5,274 bases of DNA from the NCBI GenBank assembly GCA_903913175.1, contig CAIWKF010000032.1:1-5274 (forward strand), given 5' to 3'. Shown piece after piece: positions 1 to 4,414 of the stretch. Made by a program: the position numbers and the translations under genes. The stretch is from Candidatus Staskawiczbacteria bacterium (GTDB lineage: Bacteria; Patescibacteriota; Minisyncoccia; Minisyncoccales; Staskawiczbacteraceae). A model generated the notes under the pieces. That model saw only the letters and a program-made list of their open reading frames with translations. It searched no databases and was not told the DNA's origin. Position 1 is the first letter of the stretch, and each line of letters starts with the position of its first letter.

Positions 1-25
1 GATATTTTCTAAAATAGTTTTTAAG

Positions 26-2917
26 GTGCAAGATTTTTTGTATAAAAATTTAAAAGATAAAAAAATTATATTTTTTGAAAAAAGCAAGTTTTCTGTAGCT
101 TTTGACCGGCTACAGCTTTTGCAGGGAGCTATGGTTTTTAGTTTAGTTTTAACTTTTTTACTTATTTCTGCCAGTGTATTTTTTCCAGCACAAGTTATTA
201 CAGAAAACCAAATAATTCAAACCGCAAAAATACAAGTAAAGCAAACTTCAGCAGTTGTAGTGCAAGGCCAGCCAGTAAGGTGGTCTTTGTTTGTAAATAA
301 AAGCGATATTTTTGAATATCAAAAATTTATTAAACTTCCAAAACAAGCAACAAACATTAAAGTAACAGAAATTTCAAAACAAGAAGCACAGAAAATAATA
401 GCCAAAGTTTCGCCACAACCTAGCACTACTGCAGAGCAACGCACGCAGTTTACTAAAATACAAAGCAAAAGTTTTGTTGCAAAGCTGGCAAGTTCACTTT
501 TAGCCAGTTTAGAGGGCGGAATGAGTGGTACTTTGGATTCCCTTTTATTGGGAAATGATACGGCTGAAACACCAGTACCAGAAACTATACAAACTGAAAC
601 TGCAGTAATAGTAGATTTAACAGAGCAAATCACAAATAGCGAACCAACAAACACAGAAGAGGCTTTAGTTGCCACTTTGCCTTTGGACTCTGCAGAGCAA
701 GTATTAGTTGAAACACCAAGTGATTCTCAAATTAATGAAAACCCTCTAGCCCCTGAGATTGCCACTCCCGCAACTGATGTTGAGGCTTCCACCTTTGCTG
801 AAGCTACTGTGGACACGCGCAATGACGAAAGCGAAAACGGTACGACGCCCGACGTCGTACAAATTGATTATGAGACTCCTGCACCAGTAATTGCTGAGCA
901 AGAAACAGAAAAAGGTAAACTTGTAACAGTTTCATCAACAGAAGATCAAGTTTGTGAAAATCTAAAACCAAAAACAAATTTAGTTGTGTCATTTTTTCAG
1001 AATGTAAAAAATACAGTTGCCAAGCAATTTAATCAAGATAAATCACAAGGATCTTTTTTTGCAGGTTTAGAAGAAGCAGTAAATCAAGTAACTGATCTTG
1101 TTGCTTTAGTCCCAGAAGTTGTAGTTGTAGAACCGCCAGTAGAAACACCAGAGATTGCCACGCCTTTGTCTGCTGAGGCTTCCACTTCCGCTGAAGATAC
1201 TGCGGACACGCGTAATGACGACAATAAAAACGGTACGACGCCCGACGTCGTACAAACTCCAGCTGAAACTATAGTAGAAACACCAGAGATTGCCACGCCC
1301 TTGTCTTCTGAGGCTTCCACCTTTGCTGAAGCTACTGTGGACACGCGCAATGACGAAAGTGAAAACGGTACGACGCCCGACGTCGTACAAACAACCCTAA
1401 GCCCTAGCAGTGCATATCAAGATTGCTTAAATAACCAGCCAAAACTGACCAATGTTTTGGCTTTTACTAATATTCCAGAAATATATAAGGTAGGGCAAGA
1501 AGACAAAATTAAAATTAAATGGAAAAATCCTTCAACAAGCTCGGGGCAAGCAATTGCAGGTGAGCAAGCTATGGAGTTTCACGCTTATGACACAAACAAC
1601 AACGGCAAACTGGATTATGTAGAATGGACTGTGCCTCATTTGTCAGAACAAATATTTGAAATAATTTTTATTAGTAAGGCATGGCAGTTAGATGCAAACC
1701 AAGAAATAACAGCAGATATTTATGACCAAGTTTTTGCTCAAGAAGGCACATGGCAAGAAAACACATTTGCCACTGTACCACAAAATAATTTTATAAGAGT
1801 TACTTTTGCCCAAATTTTAGACAACACCAAAGACATAACCATTTACGCCCGAGCAACTCCGTTGTCATTGCGAGGAGGACAGCAGGACAACGCGGCAATC
1901 CAGAGTGCTTCTATTGAAGTTTACCCTGTGTATACAGATGGCGACGGCACAGAAACTCAAGGAGTGAAATTAGAGCTTGTTAATGATGGCACAAACTCAG
2001 ACTTTTCAAACATTTCTACAGATGCAAAATACCGTATTTTACTTATAAATTTAGTTCAACCAACCGATAAGTTTGACCTCAAAATTGTTTCTACAAACTA
2101 CTCACTACCAACTACCAACTCGCTCGACATTGACTACATTGTTGATCCAACACCTGCAAGTGTTACTGATAATTTTAATAACACAACTAAAATTGCTAGC
2201 AATGTGAATCTTGTTGTGGACACCACTGGTGGAACTGTAACTTTATTGCCCAGCTCATCTTGGACCTGTGGCAGTGCTTTAATTGATTCCCGCGATACTA
2301 AATCATATACCACGGTCCTTATAGGAACCCAATGTTGGATGGCTCAAAACCTAAATGTAGGAACTAAAATAACCTCTTGCACCAACGGTTATGCGGGTGT
2401 ATGCACAACAGGTGGCGATACACTCAAAAACCAAGGCACCAGCTGTGCTTCAATTGAAAAGTATTGTTATTCTGACAATGAAGCCAACTGCACTACCTAT
2501 GGAGGCTTATACCAATGGGATCAAGCCATGTGTGGAAGCACAACAGAAGGTGACAAAGGCATTTGCCCTACAGGTTGGCATATACCAACAGACACCGAGC
2601 AATACACCTTAGAAAACTACTTAAAAGACAGCGGTCAAGCTTGTAGTGCCACAAGAAACGGAACATGGGAATGCTCTAGCGCAGGTACAAAACTAAAAAC
2701 CGGCGCAGGAGGCACCTCAGGGTTTAATGGCTTACTTGCAGGCTACCGCTATCCCGATGGTTCATTCAGCATTCTTACTTCAGGCACGTTCTTTTGGTCG
2801 TCATTGCAGTCAGTGGGCTCTGCGTGGGGTAGGTTCTTGGCCTCAGGTTATCCTACAGTTTTCAGGTACGCAGATGATCATGCTTTCGGGTTTTCTGTCC
2901 GCTGTTTAAAGAACTGA
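26..2917 (+). CDS. DGR target: membrane-anchored surface protein with variable C-type-lectin-like (Fib_succ_major-type) domain
   Basis: Seen: a 963-residue ORF from GTG at 26 to TGA at 2915-2917. The frame stays open to the left edge and the GTG has no clear Shine-Dalgarno site, so the true start may lie outside the window; ATG at 131 (residue 36) would begin inside the hydrophobic segment. Residues about 35-55 form one membrane or signal-anchor helix. Residues about 180-460 are an acidic Thr/Pro/Glu/Val-rich linker with three repeat insertions. Residues 522-533 (DTNNNGKLDYVE) match an EF-hand calcium loop at every ligand position. From about residue 754 the motifs GTQCWMAQNL, GGLYQWD, GICPTGWHIP and FSVRC match the Fib_succ_major (TIGR02145) family, which is related to the formylglycine-enzyme/C-type-lectin fold. 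The last 61 residues are the DGR variable region, with 15 residues differing from the template. Inferred role: surface-displayed binding protein of unknown ligand. DGR target status is very secure; the domain family is recognised from motifs only. Confidence 0.93.
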   Translation: MQDFLYKNLKDKKIIFFEKSKFSVAFDRLQLLQGAMVFSLVLTFLLISASVFFPAQVITENQIIQTAKIQVKQTSAVVVQGQPVRWSLFVNKSDIFEYQKFIKLPKQATNIKVTEISKQEAQKIIAKVSPQPSTTAEQRTQFTKIQSKSFVAKLASSLLASLEGGMSGTLDSLLLGNDTAETPVPETIQTETAVIVDLTEQITNSEPTNTEEALVATLPLDSAEQVLVETPSDSQINENPLAPEIATPATDVEASTFAEATVDTRNDESENGTTPDVVQIDYETPAPVIAEQETEKGKLVTVSSTEDQVCENLKPKTNLVVSFFQNVKNTVAKQFNQDKSQGSFFAGLEEAVNQVTDLVALVPEVVVVEPPVETPEIATPLSAEASTSAEDTADTRNDDNKNGTTPDVVQTPAETIVETPEIATPLSSEASTFAEATVDTRNDESENGTTPDVVQTTLSPSSAYQDCLNNQPKLTNVLAFTNIPEIYKVGQEDKIKIKWKNPSTSSGQAIAGEQAMEFHAYDTNNNGKLDYVEWTVPHLSEQIFEIIFISKAWQLDANQEITADIYDQVFAQEGTWQENTFATVPQNNFIRVTFAQILDNTKDITIYARATPLSLRGGQQDNAAIQSASIEVYPVYTDGDGTETQGVKLELVNDGTNSDFSNISTDAKYRILLINLVQPTDKFDLKIVSTNYSLPTTNSLDIDYIVDPTPASVTDNFNNTTKIASNVNLVVDTTGGTVTLLPSSSWTCGSALIDSRDTKSYTTVLIGTQCWMAQNLNVGTKITSCTNGYAGVCTTGGDTLKNQGTSCASIEKYCYSDNEANCTTYGGLYQWDQAMCGSTTEGDKGICPTGWHIPTDTEQYTLENYLKDSGQACSATRNGTWECSSAGTKLKTGAGGTSGFNGLLAGYRYPDGSFSILTSGTFFWSSLQSVGSAWGRFLASGYPTVFRYADDHAFGFSVRCLKN
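755..860 (+). repeat. In-frame GC-rich repeat insertion, copy 1
   Basis: The segment opens with GAGATTGCCAC (755-765) and reaches CGCAATGAC by 826. A 21-base palindrome follows at 840-860, with arms GTACGACG and CGTCGTAC around a 5-base loop. It encodes residues of the type EASTFAEATVDTRND followed by GTTPDVVQ. Read on the minus strand, 755-826 runs from GTCATTGCG to GTGGCAATCTC, the ends of a dispersed repeat seen in many bacterial genomes. This copy has 3 extra bases near its left end compared with copies 2 and 3. It is GC-richer than the surrounding gene, which suggests insertion of a small mobile or dispersed repeat. Confidence 0.75.
1139..1255 (+). repeat. In-frame GC-rich repeat insertion, copy 2 (first unit of a 135-base tandem duplication)
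   Basis: This has the same architecture as copy 1. GAGATTGCCAC starts at 1151, a diverged CGTAATGAC ends at 1219, and the perfect palindrome is at 1233-1253. Together with its upstream GTAGAAACACCA segment it recurs exactly 135 bases (45 codons) downstream as copy 3. It is the most diverged copy, coding EASTSAEDTADTRNDDNKNGT, so the duplication is probably not recent. Confidence 0.75.
1274..1390 (+). repeat. In-frame GC-rich repeat insertion, copy 3 (second unit of the 135-base tandem duplication)
   Basis: GAGATTGCCAC starts at 1286, CGCAATGAC ends at 1354 and the palindrome is at 1368-1388. The 27 residues from EAST to VVQ are identical to copy 1, although copy 2 is the physical neighbour. 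That suggests gene conversion, or separate duplication histories for the inner and outer parts. Confidence 0.75.
1528..1551 (+). repeat. Short 'PSTSSGQA' dispersed repeat inside the coding region
   Basis: The string TCCTTCAACAAGCTCGGGGC followed by AAGC encodes PSTSSGQA. This peptide and DNA word recur as in-frame insertions in many Patescibacteria proteins; that is recalled knowledge, not checked here. It interrupts an otherwise AT-rich stretch just before the EF-hand-like segment and keeps the frame open. Confidence 0.5.
1864..1902 (+). repeat. Dispersed GTCATTGCGAGG...GCGGCAATC repeat, opposite orientation to copies 1-3
   Basis: A 39-base segment begins GTCATTGCGAGGAGG and ends CGCGGCAATCC. 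It has short inverted ends, ATTGC at 1867-1871 and GCAAT at 1895-1899. It encodes SLRGGQQDNAAI between two strands of an otherwise ordinary domain. The ends match, in reverse complement, the ends of the copies at 755, 1151 and 1286, so all four appear to belong to one family inserted in both orientations. Confidence 0.6.
2733..2916 (+). repeat. VR: DGR variable repeat (VR)
   Basis: This aligns gap-free with the template at 3487-3670 (constant offset 754). There are 23 mismatches in 184 bases: 2744, 2750, 2753, 2769, 2772, 2783, 2784, 2789, 2790, 2828, 2829, 2834, 2835, 2840, 2841, 2849, 2861, 2862, 2867, 2873 and 2884-2886. Every one lies opposite a TR adenine. Outcomes are 14 T, 7 G and 2 C. 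About 53 TR adenines are available, so roughly 43 percent have been changed. The VR covers residues 903-963 plus most of the stop codon; TR reads TGG where VR reads TGA, so the stop lies at the repeat edge and is protected. Confidence 0.98.
2887..2916 (+). other. IMH: Candidate IMH (initiation of mutagenic homing) tract at the VR 3' end
   Basis: The last 30 bases of VR are identical to the last 30 of TR (3641-3670), even though the TR tract contains five adenines, and the identity stops abruptly after GAACTG. In studied DGRs the unmutated VR 3' end holds the site where cDNA priming and integration begin. The exact IMH limits cannot be set from one sequence. No strong hairpin follows directly, unlike the cruciform found downstream of VR in some DGRs. 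Confidence 0.55.
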
Positions 2918-2924
2918 GATCCGT

Positions 2925-2948
2925 CTATTTTCCTATTTTTCTATTTTG
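2925..2948 (+). repeat. Three tandem CTATTTTN octamers just after VR
   Basis: CTATTTTC, CTATTTTT and CTATTTTG follow one another directly, beginning 8 bases after the end of VR in the short gap before avd. They form a pyrimidine-rich tract. They could be a slippage product or a feature that helps homing or RNA handling; no function can be read from the sequence. Confidence 0.6.
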
Positions 2949-2975
2949 TCACAAATAAAATAATAAAATAACATT

Positions 2976-3326
2976 ATGGCTATATATAATTATCTTCCAG
3001 TATATAAAGTAAGTTATGATTTGCTAGTTGATTTATTTATTTTTGTAAAGAATTTTAATAGGGATTATAAATATACAATTGGAGAAAGTATAAAAAAAGA
3101 AGCTATTGAAATGATAACCAATATATATAGAGCAAACAGTACCACAGAAAAGGAACCGCTTATTCAAAAAGCCAGAGAAAATGCAGAGGTGGTTAAATTG
3201 TATTTGCGGTTAATTAAGGATCTTAAACAAATTAATGTTGAGAAATTTGTACAGCTTAATGAAAAAATAGAATCAGCTTCAAAGCAACTTACAGCATGGC
3301 AAAAGTCGTTTAAATTTAGTAATTAA
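2976..3326 (+). CDS. avd: DGR accessory variability determinant (Avd-like four-helix-bundle protein)
   Basis: 116 residues, close to the usual size of Avd proteins (about 110-130). Seen: an all-helical, Lys-rich sequence with likely helices at about 7-26, 33-55, 61-83 and 90-110. The segment YKYTIGESIKKEAIEMITNI (31-50) resembles the conserved helix-turn of the Avd / 23S rRNA intervening-sequence-protein four-helix bundle superfamily. Known for the family: Avd forms a basic pentameric barrel that binds RT and the TR RNA, and is required for cDNA synthesis and mutagenic homing in the Bordetella phage DGR. It lies 58 bases after the target gene and 160 bases before TR, its canonical place. The ATG has no Shine-Dalgarno site and sits in an A/T-only leader, like the other starts here. 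The assignment rests on position, size and fold pattern. Confidence 0.9.
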   Translation: MAIYNYLPVYKVSYDLLVDLFIFVKNFNRDYKYTIGESIKKEAIEMITNIYRANSTTEKEPLIQKARENAEVVKLYLRLIKDLKQINVEKFVQLNEKIESASKQLTAWQKSFKFSN

Positions 3327-3343
3327 TTATGCTATGGCCGGAA

Positions 3344-3367
3344 TTGCATTTGCCAAGGCAAATGCAA
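3344..3367 (+). other. Hairpin in the TR leader (11-bp perfect stem)
   Basis: TTGCATTTGCC (3344-3354) and GGCAAATGCAA (3357-3367) are exact reverse complements separated by AA, so the realistic loop is about CAAG. The hairpin sits 17 bases after the avd stop. No T run follows, so it is not a standard terminator. It may be a structural part of the DGR RNA upstream of TR, or protect the end of the avd message. Confidence 0.6.
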
Positions 3368-3396
3368 GTGAGCCATTTCATCAGTTCAATAATCCT

Positions 3397-3454
3397 CTCA
3401 AATATGTATTTATGTATTTGAGGAATATAATTTTTTATCATTCGCTTAAGAATG
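3397..3454 (+). other. Two further potential hairpins in the TR leader
   Basis: CTCAAATA (3397-3404) pairs with TATTTGAG (3415-3422), and the stem can extend inward through G-U and A-U pairs. A weaker 5-bp stem pairs CATTC (3439-3443) with GAATG (3450-3454). Together with the hairpin at 3344-3367, most of the 160-base avd-TR gap could fold. I see no gene in 3327-3486; its only open frame runs on into TR and looks fortuitous. Confidence 0.45.
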
Positions 3455-3486
3455 GTAAAAAGAATAAAGTGATTATTATAGCTTTA

Positions 3487-3670
3487 TACTTGCAGGCAAC
3501 CGCAATACCGATGGTTCATTCAACAATCTTACTTCAAACACGAACTTTTGGTCGTCATTGCAGTCAGTGGGCTCTGCGTGGAATAGGAACTTGAACTCAG
3601 GTAATCCTACAGTTAACAGGAACGCAAATGATCATGCAAACGGGTTTTCTGTCCGCTGTTTAAAGAACTG
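3487..3670 (+). repeat. TR: DGR template repeat (TR)
   Basis: This is the non-coding template for VR 2733-2916, with the same length and no gaps. If translated in the VR frame it would read ...LLAGNRNTDGSFNNLTSN..., with AAC/AAT Asn codons at 14 positions, all replaced in VR. AAY codons are typical of DGR templates: changing either adenine gives a wide residue choice and can never create a stop. An adenine-poor stretch (3545-3581) encodes the constant WSSLQSVGSAW core. The end of TR lacks the stop codon (TGG instead of TGA). TR lies between avd and the NYN gene and is presumably transcribed rightward as part of a longer DGR RNA. Confidence 0.97.
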
Positions 3671-3684
3671 GTATAAAAACATCA

Positions 3685-3717
3685 ATTACACAGATTAAGT
3701 GTAATAATCTGTGTAAT
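3685..3717 (+). terminator. Perfect 13-bp hairpin after TR: terminator or DGR RNA structural element
   Basis: ATTACACAGATTA (3685-3697) is the exact reverse complement of TAATCTGTGTAAT (3705-3717), with a 7-base loop AGTGTAA. A T run at 3721-3725 follows after CTG. The stem begins 15 bases after the end of TR. It may end the TR transcript or weaken read-through into the NYN and RT genes. Alternatively it may serve as the folded downstream RNA segment that RT-Avd needs for priming in characterised DGRs. The stem is AT-rich, so terminator strength is uncertain. Confidence 0.65.
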
Positions 3718-3733
3718 CTGTTTTTAAAAATTT

Positions 3734-3755
3734 AATAAAAATGGAAGACAAAAAA
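3734..3755 (+). repeat. 22-base direct repeat spanning the NYN gene start (left copy)
   Basis: AATAAAAATGGAAGAC followed by six A is identical to 4393-4414, exactly 659 bases downstream. It covers the ATG and first codons (MEDKK) of the NYN gene, while the right copy does the same for the RT gene. Much of it is A, so information content is limited, but the identity spans both leader and codons. Confidence 0.7.
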
Positions 3756-4283
3756 AATTATTATAAAATTTTAGAAAAACTAAGAGGTAAAAGGGTTGGA
3801 ATTTTTTGCGATGGAGCAAATTTATTTCATGGTCGCCAAAAATATGGCTGGCAGATTGATTTAGAAAAATTAAAGAAATTAATTAGTAACTTTTGTGATT
3901 TAAGATTTATAAATTACTATTTGGCTATGCCTATAAAAAATGACATTGCTTTTCACGGCAGTCAAAAGTTTTTAGAAAAAGTTAAAAATATTGTAAATGT
4001 TAAAAGTAAGGAGTTGAAATATATTTTAGTAGCTGGCGGGGTAATTAAAAAAGGGAATATGGATATTGAAATTGTTTTAGATATTGTAAGAAGTATTGAT
4101 AATCTTGATGTTGTAATTGTGGTTAGTGGAGACAGCGATTTTGTAGAACTTAAAAATTATATTACAAGAGAAAAAAAGAAGAATATTATTTTTATTGCTT
4201 ATCAAAAAAACATGGGTTGGGAAATAAGGCAGTGCTGGCACATATTTTTAGAAGATGTTAAGAACGAAATAATTTTAGAGTGA
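3741..4283 (+). CDS. NYN-domain (PIN-like, LabA/DUF88-type) putative RNase located between TR and RT
   Basis: 180 residues, about the size of a single NYN domain. Seen: VGIFCDGANLFHG (19-31) gives the first acidic site D24 with N27; KKGNMDIEIVLDIV (103-116) gives D108 and D114; VVSGDSDFVEL (127-137) gives D131 and D133. These match the order and spacing of the metal-binding acidic residues in NYN/PIN-like nucleases (NYN, LabA/DUF88 family), so the protein should be catalytically competent. No membrane segment is seen. It starts at ATG 3741 with an A-rich leader and no Shine-Dalgarno site, 70 bases after TR, and ends 116 bases before RT on the same strand. Known for the family: metal-dependent RNA cleavage or processing. 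Inferred: it may trim or turn over the TR RNA, or be an unrelated insertion. NYN is not among the usual DGR accessory proteins I know of (Avd, HRDC, MutS-like). Confidence 0.88.
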   Translation: MEDKKNYYKILEKLRGKRVGIFCDGANLFHGRQKYGWQIDLEKLKKLISNFCDLRFINYYLAMPIKNDIAFHGSQKFLEKVKNIVNVKSKELKYILVAGGVIKKGNMDIEIVLDIVRSIDNLDVVIVVSGDSDFVELKNYITREKKKNIIFIAYQKNMGWEIRQCWHIFLEDVKNEIILE

Positions 4284-4399
4284 TTCTTTTAGACAAAAAA
4301 AGCCCTGAGTTTTTACCTCAGGGTACTGTTATTAAATTCATTGTAGCAAATTATATAACGCTGTCAATAGTCGCAGAGAGTTACAACCTAAAAATAAAA
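4284..4399 (+). other. NYN-RT intergenic spacer
   Basis: 116 bases without a gene. It contains a hairpin at 4303-4323 and an AT-rich stretch with a weak -10-like TATAAC at 4354-4359 but no convincing -35 element. A GAGAG at 4376-4380 lies about 19 bases before the RT start, too far for a normal Shine-Dalgarno site. The RT is therefore probably either cotranscribed with the NYN gene or driven by a promoter I cannot identify. Confidence 0.5.
4295..4323 (-). terminator. Intrinsic-terminator-like hairpin facing left
   Basis: CCCTGAG (4303-4309) pairs with CTCAGGG (4317-4323) around a 7-base loop. Seven A bases (4295-4301) lie just before the left arm. On the minus strand this reads as a GC-rich hairpin followed by a T run, the form of an intrinsic terminator for leftward transcription. 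On the plus strand the bases after the stem are TACTGTTATT, a poor T run. No minus-strand gene is visible for it to serve within the window. Confidence 0.6.
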
Positions 4400-4414
4400 A
4401 TGGAAGACAAAAAA
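4393..4414 (+). repeat. 22-base direct repeat spanning the RT gene start (right copy)
   Basis: Identical to 3734-3755. The two copies bracket a 659-base unit holding the NYN gene and the left-facing hairpin. Removing one unit would place the RT start 71 bases after TR, close to the compact TR-RT spacing of ordinary DGRs. Confidence 0.7.

Noticed and set aside
319..1390. Several minus-strand open frames under the target gene (319-675, 804-992, 1084-1350, 1106-1390)
   Set aside because: They are antisense shadows of the target gene, with no domain or start signal; two arise from the GC-rich repeats.
755..1390. Regular repeats considered as a CRISPR array
   Set aside because: The copies are in-frame coding segments, spaced irregularly (about 396 then 135 bases), and encode a plausible protein linker.
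2391..2909. Alternative-frame open frames at 2391-2612 and 2727-2909
   Set aside because: They overlap the well-supported Fib_succ_major-type domain and VR in another frame and carry no recognisable motifs.
3484..3486. Extending TR/VR leftward by a further adenine mismatch (3486 A vs 2732 T)
   Set aside because: The two bases before it (3484-3485 vs 2730-2731) differ at non-adenine positions, so the repeat boundary is better set at 3487/2733.
3334..3594. Small open frame running through the leader into TR (86 codons)
   Set aside because: Its C-terminal part is just the +1 frame of TR, matching the equivalent off-frame reading of VR at 2727-2909. It has no recognisable domain and overlaps predicted hairpins.
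2915..4283. TGA read as Gly (code 25, Gracilibacteria-type)
   Set aside because: TGA ends the target gene at the VR edge and the NYN gene at its expected length, and no internal TGA occurs in the visible genes, so TGA behaves as a stop.
4332..4359. Possible promoter before RT (TTAAAT ... TATAAC)
   Set aside because: The -35 match is poor and the region is AT-rich enough for such matches by chance.
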